64,000 bases of DNA, from positions 1 through 64,000 of the forward strand of contig NZ_JAKRNM010000009.1 of assembly GCF_022346995.1 (NCBI RefSeq). The letters run 5' to 3'. Under the pieces are notes generated by a model. It searched no databases. It was not told the origin of the DNA and saw only the letters and a program-made list of their open reading frames with translations. Positions 1 through 8,002 of the stretch are shown here, piece by piece. Position 1 is the stretch's first letter; the number at the start of each line of letters is the position of its first letter. Both the position numbers and the translations under genes were made by a program. Source of the DNA: Paenibacillus sp. ACRRY. Its GTDB lineage: Bacteria; Bacillota; Bacilli; Paenibacillales; Paenibacillaceae.

Positions 1-109
1 GATAGCGGAGGGGTTCCACACGTACCCATCCCGAACACGACCGTTAAGCCCTCTAGCGCCGATGGTACTTGGACCGAAGGGTCCTGGGAGAGTAGGACGC
101 TGCCAAGCG
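1..109 (+). rRNA. rrf: 5S ribosomal RNA, 5' end cut by window start
   Basis: The sequence holds the conserved 5S core (GATAGCGGAGGGG, CCCATCCCGAACACG) and the 3' part ending GCTGCCAAGC. About 8-10 bases of the 5' end lie before the window. It is followed after about 85 nt by a tRNA array, the usual end of an rRNA operon in Bacillaceae and Paenibacillaceae. Confidence 0.95.
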
Positions 110-192
110 AACTCTTTCATCATACATAGAAAACAGGCTCTGCATGTTAGCGTTGTACGATGAATTGCATTTGCCCTGCAAATGCATATTAT

Positions 193-268
193 TCCCTGAT
201 AGCTCAGTTGGTAGAGCACTCGACTGTTAATCGAGTTGTCACAGGTTCGAGTCCTGTTCGGGGAGCCA
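193..268 (+). tRNA. tRNA-Asn (GTT)
   Basis: Cloverleaf with acceptor stem TCCCTGA/TCGGGGA, anticodon GTT at 226-228, T loop GGTTCGAGTC. The 3' CCA is encoded. First of eleven tRNA genes after the 5S rRNA. Confidence 0.96.
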
Positions 269-271
269 TTT

Positions 272-344
272 GCTCTCATAGCTCAGTAGGTAGAGTGCAT
301 CCATGGTAAGGATGAGGTCACCGGTTCGATCCCGGTTGAGAGCT
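272..344 (+). tRNA. tRNA-Thr (GGT)
   Basis: Acceptor stem GCTCTCA/TGAGAGC, anticodon GGT in the loop after the CATCC stem. The CCA end is not encoded. Only 3 nt separate it from tRNA-Asn. Confidence 0.95.
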
Positions 345-354
345 TTGGAAATGG

Positions 355-426
355 GGCCCGTTGGTCAAGGGGTTAAGACACCTCCCTTTCACGGAGGTAA
401 CAGGGGTTCGAATCCCCTACGGGTCA
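355..426 (+). tRNA. tRNA-Glu (TTC)
   Basis: Acceptor stem GGCCCGT/ACGGGTC, anticodon TTC inside the CCTCC/GGAGG stem, typical glutamate D arm (GGTCAAGGGGTTAAGACACC). No encoded CCA. Confidence 0.96.
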
Positions 427-432
427 TAGGAT

Positions 433-508
433 GGAGGCTTAGCTCAGCTGGGAGAGCATCTGCCTTACAAGCAGAGGGTCGGGGGTTCGAGCCCCTCAGC
501 CTCCACCA
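433..508 (+). tRNA. tRNA-Val (TAC)
   Basis: Acceptor stem GGAGGCT/AGCCTCC, anticodon TAC between CTGC and GCAG. CCA is encoded at 506-508. Confidence 0.96.
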
Positions 509-518
509 TCTTGATTAT

Positions 519-593
519 TGGGGATTAGCCAAGCGGTAAGGCAACGGACTTTGACTCCGTCATGCATAGGTTCAAATCCTATATCCCCAGCCA
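519..593 (+). tRNA. tRNA-Gln (TTG)
   Basis: Acceptor stem TGGGGAT/ATCCCCA with the U1-A72 pair usual for tRNA-Gln, anticodon TTG in the loop after ACGGAC. CCA is encoded at 591-593. Confidence 0.96.
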
Positions 594-601
594 TTTATTT
601 A

Positions 602-674
602 GAGCCATTAGCTCAGTTGGTAGAGCACCTGACTTTTAATCAGGGTGTCGAAGGTTCGAGCCCTTCATGGCTCA
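602..674 (+). tRNA. tRNA-Lys (TTT)
   Basis: Acceptor stem GAGCCAT/ATGGCTC, anticodon TTT within CCTGACTTTTAATCAGG. No encoded CCA. Confidence 0.96.
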
Positions 675-684
675 CTTGTTATAT

Positions 685-765
685 GCGCGTGTGGCGGAAT
701 TGGCAGACGCACTAGACTTAGGATCTAGCGTCTTTGACGTGGGGGTTCAAGTCCCTCCACGCGCA
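685..765 (+). tRNA. tRNA-Leu (TAG)
   Basis: Class II tRNA with a long variable arm. Acceptor stem GCGCGTG/CACGCGC, anticodon TAG in the loop after CTAGA. No encoded CCA. Confidence 0.96.
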
Positions 766-775
766 TCCTTTATAA

Positions 776-850
776 GCGGACGTGGCTCAGCGGTAGAGCA
801 TCGCCTTGCCAAGGCGAGGGTCGCGGGTTCGATTCCCGTCGTCCGCTCCA
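776..850 (+). tRNA. tRNA-Gly (GCC)
   Basis: Acceptor stem GCGGACG/CGTCCGC, anticodon GCC flanked by TCGCC and GGCGA. CCA is encoded at 848-850. Confidence 0.96.
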
Positions 851-859
851 ATATTATAT

Positions 860-936
860 GCGCCCTTAGCTCAGCTGGATAGAGCGTTTGACTACGAATC
901 AAAAGGCCGGGAGTTCGAATCTCTCAGGGCGCGCCA
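860..936 (+). tRNA. tRNA-Arg (ACG)
   Basis: Acceptor stem GCGCCCT/AGGGCGC, anticodon ACG in the loop of TTTGACTACGAATCAAA. CCA is encoded at 934-936. Confidence 0.96.
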
Positions 937-952
937 TTATTTTTATCAATAT

Positions 953-1026
953 CGGGATGTAGCTCAGCTTGGTAGAGCACCTGGTTTGGGACCAGGGGGT
1001 CGCATGTTCAAATCGTGTCATCCCGA
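953..1026 (+). tRNA. tRNA-Pro (TGG)
   Basis: Acceptor stem CGGGATG/CATCCCG, anticodon TGG in the loop between CCTGG and CCAGG. No encoded CCA. Confidence 0.96.
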
Positions 1027-1038
1027 TTTTATAATTAC

Positions 1039-1109
1039 GCGGGTGTAGTTCAATGGTAGAACTTTAGCCTTCCAAGCTAATAGCGTGGGTTCGATTCCCA
1101 TCACCCGCT
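1039..1109 (+). tRNA. tRNA-Gly (TCC)
   Basis: Acceptor stem GCGGGTG/CACCCGC, anticodon TCC between TTAGC and GCTAA. No encoded CCA. Last tRNA of the array and the second glycine isoacceptor in it. Confidence 0.96.
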
Positions 1110-1121
1110 TAGATGATTTTA

Positions 1122-1157
1122 AGAGCAGCCTCTACACGATGTAGAGGCTGCTCTTTT
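1122..1157 (+). terminator. Terminator of the rRNA/tRNA operon
   Basis: Perfect 14-bp stem (AGAGCAGCCTCTAC/GTAGAGGCTGCTCT, loop ACGAT) followed by TTTT, 13 nt after the last tRNA. Confidence 0.92.
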
Positions 1158-1199
1158 CTATATGACAACGTTTAGGGTAATATATAAAAAAACAAATGT

Positions 1200-1239
1200 A
1201 AGAAGCCAAGACCTCCATGTTAGAAGGTCTTGGCTTCTT
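1200..1239 (-). terminator. Terminator of the WGxxGxxG gene
   Basis: Perfect 15-bp stem (AAGAAGCCAAGACCT/AGGTCTTGGCTTCTT) about 90 nt beyond the stop of the minus-strand gene. On the minus strand it is followed by a T-rich run (complement of the A tract at 1186-1196), so I assign it to that strand. Confidence 0.75.
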
Positions 1240-1329
1240 GTGCTCTGTGCATTACTTAGTACATCAAACGAGACAGCCTAAAAGGGCTTCTAAACACTTT
1301 AGTTGCGTTTGGGAGCCTTCGGATAGCTA

Positions 1330-1611
1330 TTAGCGCTCGTGACGGTCAGACACTTTTCTACGCATACCTGCTAAGCCAAGAAGTCCGAGCAAACCGAGCC
1401 AGCCCCAGTCCATATCATTGTCTCGGTCAGTTGCAGCATTTGCACGAACATTGTTCGTACGGTAGTCACCCGTGTTGTAGTTTGTGCTGTTCATTTGTGT
1501 ACCACGGTTTTGATCCATACCATGGTTTGCTGAACCATTTGCAGCGGCAGGGCCAGCTAATGCTGCCACTAGGAGTGTAGAAGCAATAAGTGTAGATACC
1601 TTTTTATTCAT
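1330..1611 (-). CDS. Small WGxxGxxG-type surface protein
   Basis: A 93-residue protein with an N-terminal signal peptide (about residues 1-25, basic start then hydrophobic run ending PAAANG). A polar Asn/Asp/Thr-rich middle follows, then a C-terminal segment of repeated glycines (WGWLGLLGLLGLAG) and a basic tail (MRRKVSDRHER). This matches the WGxxGxxG family layout, in which the C-terminal hydrophobic glycine segment plus basic tail may act as a sorting or anchoring signal as in CTERM proteins. It is therefore probably exported and held in the envelope; no enzymatic role is visible. A strong ribosome site (GGAGG, about 8 nt upstream) supports the ATG start. It is a single-gene unit with its own terminator. 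Confidence 0.8.
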   Translation of the reverse strand: MNKKVSTLIASTLLVAALAGPAAANGSANHGMDQNRGTQMNSTNYNTGDYRTNNVRANAATDRDNDMDWGWLGLLGLLGLAGMRRKVSDRHER

Positions 1612-2377
1612 CAGATGTCGCCTCCTTTTTGTTTGAACTATATCTAATCTGCCTTTTACTAAATAAAATTATGTAATTGTTTGTGCGTTAAAATATCCCT
1701 CTGGCATAAGTGAACATGCTACATAAAAATTTGCCCACTAATATTAGTTAGGCAAGAATCCCATTTACCCTCAAACTCTTCGGAGATCCAGAATAAACTT
1801 TAATGAAGAATCATTTAAAATGACTTAAAGAAACTATTTTGAGCATTAAAACGCATTTAACATAATCAGGTATCAATTCTGGCTTGGTTACATCACTGAA
1901 TCATCTTTGCTTATAGCCCCTAGGTTGTCGTTTCTATAAGGGGAGGTAGCAAATGATAATAAATTTTTAAATTGATACTTTAATTTATTACATCACTGTG
2001 GTAAAGTATACAAAAGCTTGCTTTGCCGGTCATGTTTTTGCCTGGAGATTGAACTGCTTAAATCATGGACATTTTATGATACTCTTCTGTATAAGTGATA
2101 TTTAATCTTGCTGTATATTTATAAATAAACGCGAATATGTATAAGATGTTTGTTTATATATAGCATGTGAAAAAGATATCATGCGACAAGCTTTTGCCCA
2201 TTAAATGAAGCAAATCAAGAAAATGAATAATAAAGTGCGTTTTTGTGCGGAAAATCGGGGATAATCCCCTTTTTTACTAATAGAAAAATAAAGATTTTCG
2301 TACCATTTTATTGTATGATGTTATGAAGGTGTCAAATTTACGTGTACGAATGTGAACGATCAGATGGGAGGATAAGC
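1612..2377. other. Long AT-rich gap before ppc
   Basis: No convincing gene in about 765 nt. It holds a hairpin or operator-like palindrome at 1731-1755. It also has two copies of TTACATCACTG (near 1886 and 1987), and a strong Shine-Dalgarno (GGGGAGGT, 1940-1947) before an ATG at 1953 that reads only five codons. A TATGAT box at 2314 could be the ppc -10, but no good -35 is seen. Confidence 0.5.
1731..1755. promoter_or_regulatory. Palindromic operator or hairpin
   Basis: TTGCC, then the perfect 12-nt palindrome ACTAATATTAGT, then GGCAA: nested inverted repeats 120 nt upstream of the minus-strand surface-protein gene and 620 nt upstream of ppc. No T tract follows, so an operator is more likely than a terminator. 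The binding factor is unknown. Confidence 0.35.
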
Positions 2378-5170
2378 ATGACTGAAACTATGGTAACCGC
2401 CAGCAAAAGCCAATCCAACAACCTGCTTCGGCGAGACGTGCGGTTCCTGGGCAATATACTCGGAGAAGTTCTTGTCCATCAAGGAGGCACGGAGCTTCTC
2501 GATATCGTTGAGAAAATTCGGGAAACGAGCAAATCGTTGCGTGCAGAATTTTTGCCTGAACTGTATACAGAGTTCAAAACGATGATCCAGGAATTAGATT
2601 CTGAAAATCGTCACCAGGTCATTCGAGCTTTTGCAATTTATTTTCAATTAGTTAATATTGCTGAACAAAACCATCGGATCCGGCGTAAACGGGATTATGA
2701 ACGATCTGCAGGGGATGCAGTACAGCCTGGTTCGATCGAGAAGGCCGTACAGGATCTGAAGGAACGCGGATTGTCTCATACCGAAGTAGAGCAGATTCTG
2801 GACGAATTGTCGCTGGAACTGGTTATGACAGCTCACCCAACCGAGGCTATGCGCCGGGTTATTCTGGATATCCACAAACGGATATCTGAAGATGTCATGC
2901 TGCTTGATAATCCTACGCTGACGTTGCGTGAACGTGAACAATTGCGGGAAAAGCTGTTGAACGAAGTTATTACACTCTGGCAAACAGATGAACTTCGCGA
3001 CCGCAAACCGACTGTACTTGATGAAGTACGGAACGGTATGTATTATTTTCACGAAACGTTGTTCCACGTACTTCCGGATGTATATCAGGAGCTTGAACGC
3101 TGCCTGAATAAATTTTATCCTGACCACGACTGGCATGTGCCGACGTATTTGCGCTTCGGTTCCTGGATCGGTGGAGACCGGGACGGAAATCCTTCGGTAA
3201 CTTCAGACGTAACGTGGCAGACGCTGTTGATGCAGCGCAAGCTCGCTTTGCGTGAATATCAGCGGATTATGATTGAGCTCATGGAACATCTTAGCTTCAG
3301 TACGAACATCATTCGTGTGTCGGATGAACTGGTTGAGTCCATTGAGCAAGACCGCAGCTGTGTCACTTTGAAGAAAGTAGACATTTGGCGTAATGAGAAA
3401 GAGCCTTATCGGATCAAACTGGCTTACATGATTGCCAAAATGAATAATGTACTTGACGAAAATAAAGTCGGACAGCCGGACCGTTATGACAGTGCTCAGG
3501 AATTGATCGATGATCTGATGATTATTGACCGCAGCCTGCGCCATCATTTTGCGGATTATGTAGCGGATACGACCGTTCGTAAAATGATCCGCCAAGTGGA
3601 GCTTTTCGGATTCCACACCGCTGCGCTGGATGTTCGTCAGCATAGTCAGGAACATGAAAATGCGATGTCCGAAATTTTGGCCAAGATGAATATTGTTGAA
3701 GATTATGCTCGTCTGACGGAGGACGGTAAAATTGATCTGCTAGCTCGCTTGCTTGAGGATCCGCGTCCATTAACTTCTCCATATCATCAGTACAGCGAAG
3801 GAACAAAAGAATGTCTTGATGTATTCCGGACAATCAAGCGTGCACAGAGTGAGTTTGGTACAGGCTGCATTACAAGTTACCTGATCAGTATGACGCAGGG
3901 AGCAAGTGATCTGCTGGAAGTCATGGTATTTGCCAAGGAAGTAGGATTGTTCCGCAAAGGACAGGGTGGAGAGATTATTTCGACACTTCAGGCTGTGCCA
4001 CTGTTCGAAACCATTGATGACCTTCATGCCGCTTCTGATATCATGCAGAAGCTCTTCAACCTTCCGGTATATCGCGCAAGCGTAGCATCCCGGAATGAGC
4101 TGCATGAAATTATGCTCGGTTATTCAGACAGTAACAAAGATGGCGGAGTGGTAACGGCTAACTGGGAGCTACGGGTAGCTATGAACGCCATTACTGCTGT
4201 TGGTAATAAGCATGGCGTCAAGCTGAAGTTCTTCCATGGTCGTGGCGGTGCATTGGGACGTGGAGGCATGCCGCTTAACCGCAGTATTCTTGCACAACCA
4301 CCGCATACGATTGGTGGGGGAATCAAAATTACGGAGCAGGGCGAAGTCATCTCATCCCGCTATTCCCTGCAAGGTATTGCTTACCGCAGTCTGGAGCAAG
4401 CGACATCGGCATTGCTCACAGCTGCACTGAACGGAATGGAGCCACAGGAATCAGTATCTGAACAACGCTGGGATAGCATCATCAAGGATATTTCCGAGGT
4501 ATCTCTCACGAAGTATCAAGACTTGATCTTCCGTGATCCAGACTTCTTCAATTTCTTTAAAGAATCAACACCGTTGCCAGAGGTTGGTGAGCTCAACATT
4601 GGTTCAAGACCATCCAAACGGAAAAACAGTGATAAATTTGAAGACCTGAGAGCAATCCCATGGGTATTCGCCTGGACTCAAAGTCGCTATCTTCTCCCTG
4701 CATGGTATGCAGCTGGAACAGGCTTGCAAAGCTACTACCAGAATAAAGAGGAAAATTTGGCTGTCCTCAAGGACATGTATGCCAACTTCCCATTCTTCCG
4801 TACACTTATTGATACGGTACAGATGGCTGTTGCCAAGGCAGATCTTGTGATTGCCAAAGAATATTCCGCGATGGCCTCCAACAAGGAAGCACGTGATCGC
4901 ATTTATGGTCAGATTGAGTCTGAATTCAAGCTGACAAAAGAACTGATTTTGAAAATTACCGGAGAAGCAGAGATTTTGGATGATGTACCGGTAATCCAGG
5001 AATCCATTCGTTTGCGTAATCCTTACGTTGATCCATTGTCCTATATGCAGGTGCAGCTGCTTAGTGAGCTGAGAGACATGCGTGAGCGCGGGGAAGATGA
5101 TACCGAGTTGCTGCGTGAAGTGCTGCTGACGATTAATGGTATTGCTGCAGGACTTCGCAATACGGGCTGA
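2378..5170 (+). CDS. ppc: Phosphoenolpyruvate carboxylase
   Basis: Cytosolic enzyme that carboxylates phosphoenolpyruvate with bicarbonate to oxaloacetate, refilling the TCA cycle. The 930-residue length fits the bacterial family. Visible hallmarks are VMTAHPTEAMRR with the catalytic His at residue 153, the GGDRDGNP segment, the glycine-rich FHGRGGALGRGG loop carrying the catalytic Arg, GSRPSKR, and the conserved C-terminal RNTG that contributes to the allosteric aspartate site. An in-frame GTG at 2342 would add 12 residues. I chose the ATG at 2378 because GGGAGG lies 6 nt upstream of it. Single-gene unit with a terminator downstream; sigW follows. Confidence 0.97.
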   Translation: MTETMVTASKSQSNNLLRRDVRFLGNILGEVLVHQGGTELLDIVEKIRETSKSLRAEFLPELYTEFKTMIQELDSENRHQVIRAFAIYFQLVNIAEQNHRIRRKRDYERSAGDAVQPGSIEKAVQDLKERGLSHTEVEQILDELSLELVMTAHPTEAMRRVILDIHKRISEDVMLLDNPTLTLREREQLREKLLNEVITLWQTDELRDRKPTVLDEVRNGMYYFHETLFHVLPDVYQELERCLNKFYPDHDWHVPTYLRFGSWIGGDRDGNPSVTSDVTWQTLLMQRKLALREYQRIMIELMEHLSFSTNIIRVSDELVESIEQDRSCVTLKKVDIWRNEKEPYRIKLAYMIAKMNNVLDENKVGQPDRYDSAQELIDDLMIIDRSLRHHFADYVADTTVRKMIRQVELFGFHTAALDVRQHSQEHENAMSEILAKMNIVEDYARLTEDGKIDLLARLLEDPRPLTSPYHQYSEGTKECLDVFRTIKRAQSEFGTGCITSYLISMTQGASDLLEVMVFAKEVGLFRKGQGGEIISTLQAVPLFETIDDLHAASDIMQKLFNLPVYRASVASRNELHEIMLGYSDSNKDGGVVTANWELRVAMNAITAVGNKHGVKLKFFHGRGGALGRGGMPLNRSILAQPPHTIGGGIKITEQGEVISSRYSLQGIAYRSLEQATSALLTAALNGMEPQESVSEQRWDSIIKDISEVSLTKYQDLIFRDPDFFNFFKESTPLPEVGELNIGSRPSKRKNSDKFEDLRAIPWVFAWTQSRYLLPAWYAAGTGLQSYYQNKEENLAVLKDMYANFPFFRTLIDTVQMAVAKADLVIAKEYSAMASNKEARDRIYGQIESEFKLTKELILKITGEAEILDDVPVIQESIRLRNPYVDPLSYMQVQLLSELRDMRERGEDDTELLREVLLTINGIAAGLRNTG

Positions 5171-5265
5171 TGCATTAACCGCCCCATAATGATTCATGTA
5201 GTGAATAGTTAATGGAATTGGATAATAAAATGCACGGTTCTCTCCGCAGTCTTGTGGGAGAGATG

Positions 5266-5296
5266 AAACGGGACTCCAGTAGGGGTTCCCGTTTTT
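5266..5296 (+). terminator. Terminator after ppc
   Basis: Stem AACGGGA/TCCCGTT extended by CTCC/GGGG with a T-rich tail, about 100 nt after the ppc stop. Confidence 0.8.
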
Positions 5297-5430
5297 ACTG
5301 TTTTTGGTGGATATTTTCCGGCACAGTCTTGATTTTTGACCAAAGTTGATTTACGATTTGATTGGTGAATTACAAGTGTGGACGGGTATCAGAAGGCGGA
5401 AGACCCATCAGCATGTCTGGGGGAATAAAG

Positions 5431-5997
5431 GTGGACAATTTGGAGAACAGGCTGGTTAAGCTGGTCCTAAAGGGTGATCAGCGGGCCTTTGCAGAAATCG
5501 TAGAACTATACAAGGACAAGCTATTTCATTTGGCATACCGGATGCTGAACAATCGTCATGAAGCTGAAGACGTTGTGCAGGAAACGTTTTTGCGTGTGTT
5601 TCGCAATATGGAGAAATATGATCCGAACCAGAAGTTTTCAACCTGGATCTACCGGATTGCAACCAACTTGTGTATCGACCGTTTACGGAGGAAGAAACCA
5701 TCTTACTCTTTGGATGCCGAGTTGAATGATCAGGAAGGATCCGATGGTTATGCCATGCTTCCAAGTGATGATCGTACACCAGAGAGCGAAGCACTATTGT
5801 CAGAAACACAGACGCTCATTCGTGAGGCTATTGACAGTCTGCCGGCCAAGTATAAGTCCGTCATGATTTTGAGATATTTACAGGACTTGTCGCTTCAAGA
5901 AATCAGTGATGTCACAGGCATGCCCGTAACAACGATCAAAACACGTGTGCATAGGGGCCGTGACTTTTTGCGTAAAAAACTGGAATATAAGCTGTAA
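5431..5997 (+). CDS. sigW: ECF sigma factor, SigW type
   Basis: An RNA polymerase sigma factor of the extracytoplasmic-function class, expected to control envelope-stress genes. The 188-residue product has region 2 (about residues 20-90; EAEDVVQETFLRVF and KFSTWIYRIATNLCIDRLRRKKP) and region 4 (about 130-185; LPAKYKSVMILRYLQDLSLQEIS...TIKTRVHRGRDFLRKKL). The start is taken as GTG at 5431, preceded by GGGGG 7 nt away. ATG at 5413 would add six residues, and the longer in-frame GTG at 5362 lacks a good ribosome site. The next gene is its zinc-type anti-sigma factor and the downstream gene order matches sigW of Bacillus. No ECF promoter is visible before this gene, but one lies just after it. 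Confidence 0.92.
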   Translation: MDNLENRLVKLVLKGDQRAFAEIVELYKDKLFHLAYRMLNNRHEAEDVVQETFLRVFRNMEKYDPNQKFSTWIYRIATNLCIDRLRRKKPSYSLDAELNDQEGSDGYAMLPSDDRTPESEALLSETQTLIREAIDSLPAKYKSVMILRYLQDLSLQEISDVTGMPVTTIKTRVHRGRDFLRKKLEYKL

Positions 5998-6028
5998 ATC
6001 AATTTCAATTTTTTTAGGCGAAATTATT

Positions 6029-6054
6029 TGAAACATATCCGAAACGGATGCGTA
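6029..6054 (+). promoter_or_regulatory. ECF (SigW-type) promoter before rsiW
   Basis: TGAAAC (6029-6034), exactly 16 nt, CGTA (6051-6054): an exact match to the TGAAAC-N16-CGTA consensus of SigW promoters. It lies between sigW and rsiW, 77 nt before the rsiW start, so it would boost the anti-sigma gene without sigW itself. Confidence 0.8.
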
Positions 6055-6130
6055 TGTAATGTATGCAAGTCTTATGCGTGGTATTTGAAGATGCATGGAC
6101 TAAGTGATCTAAGAAAGGATTGGCTCTCAT

Positions 6131-6745
6131 ATGGATTGCAACTCGGCCGTCTCTTTAATGCATGAATGTTTGGATGAGTCGTTGTCCCCGGCCCAGAAGG
6201 TAGAACTGAAAGGTCACCTTGTTACCTGTCCGGAGTGTCGCATGCGCTTTAAAGAGTTGGAACAGACGGAAATGCTGCTCTTTGCCATGAAACATTATTC
6301 ACCGTCTGCCTCGGATGAGCTGACCAATCGTATTATGAATGCTCTGCCACAGCCCAAGAGACAACAGGTATGGCTCAAATGGGTCAAAGGACATCCCGCG
6401 CTGACGGCGGCAGCCTTCTTTTTGGTCGTGATGCTCTTTAGCGCTTGGAGCTTCTGGGATCAGAATAACGAAATGGTCGTTAAGGGGAATAATCTGGACC
6501 AGATCGTCATTGAAGGAAACACGGTTATTGTTCCTCAAGGCAAGTCAATTGCGGGCGATCTTACGATAGAGAATGGTACCGCCCAGGTATATGGTGATGT
6601 AGATGGCAATCTGACAGTGATCGACGGACAACTGTATCAAGCTTCGACGGCGCATATTTCCGGTCAGGTGAAAAGCATTGATCAGGCGCTAGACTGGTTC
6701 TGGTACAAAATAACCAATATGGTGAATGAAGTGGCTTACCGCTAG
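6131..6745 (+). CDS. rsiW: Membrane anti-sigma factor RsiW with a beta-helix-like outer domain
   Basis: A single-pass membrane protein of 204 residues that should hold SigW inactive at the membrane until regulated proteolysis. The cytoplasmic part has the zinc anti-sigma motif H29-x3-C33-x2-C36 with an extra Cys at position 3. A membrane helix spans about residues 90-109. The outer part (about 120-182) has short repeated strands such as IVIEGNTVIVPQGKSI, GDLTIENGTAQVYGDVDG and NLTVIDG, like the right-handed beta-helix of bactofilin/polymer-forming proteins. That is not the usual description of RsiW and may be a lineage-specific stress sensor. It follows sigW by 133 nt with an ECF promoter in the gap. 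Confidence 0.9.
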   Translation: MDCNSAVSLMHECLDESLSPAQKVELKGHLVTCPECRMRFKELEQTEMLLFAMKHYSPSASDELTNRIMNALPQPKRQQVWLKWVKGHPALTAAAFFLVVMLFSAWSFWDQNNEMVVKGNNLDQIVIEGNTVIVPQGKSIAGDLTIENGTAQVYGDVDGNLTVIDGQLYQASTAHISGQVKSIDQALDWFWYKITNMVNEVAYR

Positions 6746-6779
6746 CACAGGGTAAATTCTTCAATGGTATATACCAAGC

Positions 6780-6815
6780 AGGGTACCTCCAGTTTGCATG
6801 GGGTACTCTTTTTTT
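6780..6815 (+). terminator. Terminator after rsiW
   Basis: Hairpin AGGGTACC/GGTACTCT (one G-T pair) followed by a run of seven T, 35 nt after rsiW. Confidence 0.85.
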
Positions 6816-7168
6816 ATTGGTGACATTGTAATTTATGGTATTTGTGTTGTTTCTGCGCAGTTTGTGACTGGCGTAACTTGCAACCTGAACGTTATCGTTA
6901 TAACCTAGATACTAAAGAGAACATACTACTACATATAGATAAGCATTTTGCATCTATCCGATAAGGGTCTTCCGATCGGCAAGATATAGAGCCAATTGGT
7001 TTTATTCGTTTATACACGGGTTGGACCTGGGAACTGGATACGCTCCAACTTCAGCAGTCGGAAGCTTGTCGAAAGATGTAAAAGCTAAGACCATGGATTA
7101 TTCAAAATCCGAATGGGTTAATATGAGATCAGGGTTTACTCATCAATGGGGATAGCGGGGGCTAGCTT
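6816..7168. other. Gap and presumed leader of the cdaA operon
   Basis: No gene seen in about 350 nt. A possible but weak promoter is TTGCAA (6878) with TATAAC (6899), spacing only 15; the -10 overlaps the inverted repeat GTTAT-CGTT-ATAAC (6891-6904). A small hairpin (GTTGGA...TCCAAC, 7020-7049) lies further down. I do not recognise a known riboswitch here. Confidence 0.4.
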
Positions 7169-8002
7169 ATGAACTATTTTGCTGACTTAACGTGGAAAGA
7201 GTCCATTAAGGACGTTATCGATATATTGATTGTTACCTATATTATGTACAAACTGATTTTGCTTGTACGGGGTACACGTGCTGTCCAGCTGCTTAAAGGT
7301 ATTCTGTTCCTTGTGGTGATCTGGGCACTAAGTACGTGGCTAAACCTGTATACGCTCAAATGGCTCATGAACCAGATGTTCACATTTGGTGTGGTAGCCG
7401 TCTTTATTATATTTCAACCGGAACTGCGCCGTGGTCTGGAGCAACTGGGACGTGGTAAATTGTTCGGACGCTCAACAGCAGCCAGCGATGAAGAATTAAC
7501 GGTGTTAATTGGGGAGATTATCAAGTCTGTTAATTATTTGTCTCGTCGTAAAATTGGTGCGCTTGTTGTCTTCGAACGGGAAACGGGCTTGAATGATTAC
7601 ACGGAATCCGGGATTCAGATGCAATCGTTGGTTAGCTCGGAACTGATGATCAATATCTTTATTCCAAATACACCGCTCCATGATGGGGCTGTTATTATCC
7701 AGGGCAAACAGATCTCTGCAGCGGCATGTTATTTGCCATTATCCGAGAATCCGTTTATCAGCAAGGAACTTGGAACCCGTCACCGTGCCGCCATCGGTAT
7801 CACGGAGGTAGCCGACGCGATCTGTCTGGTTGTCTCAGAGGAGACAGGACAAGTATCGCTGGCGATGAATGGACAGGTCGTTCGTGACATTAAGGAAGAG
7901 TCGCTGATTGCCAAGCTATATGAAGAGCTTCGTCCAACATCCAATCTAAACAAAAAGAATAACTGGACTTCCTTCTGGAAACGGAAGGGGGGAACGAAGT
8001 AA
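7169..8002 (+). CDS. cdaA: Diadenylate cyclase CdaA
   Basis: Membrane-bound enzyme that joins two ATP into cyclic di-AMP, the essential second messenger for potassium and osmolyte balance in Bacillota. The 277-residue protein has N-terminal membrane helices (about residues 17-84) and a DAC domain from about residue 100. The catalytic DGA motif is at 172-174 (LHDGAVIIQ) and RHR at 204-206 (GTRHRAAIG). It overlaps cdaR by one base (TAATG), and glmM follows, the conserved cdaA-cdaR-glmM order in which CdaR and GlmM modulate the cyclase. Confidence 0.97.
   Translation: MNYFADLTWKESIKDVIDILIVTYIMYKLILLVRGTRAVQLLKGILFLVVIWALSTWLNLYTLKWLMNQMFTFGVVAVFIIFQPELRRGLEQLGRGKLFGRSTAASDEELTVLIGEIIKSVNYLSRRKIGALVVFERETGLNDYTESGIQMQSLVSSELMINIFIPNTPLHDGAVIIQGKQISAAACYLPLSENPFISKELGTRHRAAIGITEVADAICLVVSEETGQVSLAMNGQVVRDIKEESLIAKLYEELRPTSNLNKKNNWTSFWKRKGGTK

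Noticed and set aside
5264-5292. TGAAAC before sigW as an ECF promoter
   Set aside because: The next CGT lies 20 nt away instead of 16 and the sequence is part of the ppc terminator stem.
6816-7168. Riboswitch in the cdaA leader (for example ydaO/c-di-AMP type)
   Set aside because: No conserved ydaO core or paired pattern found; only short hairpins are visible.
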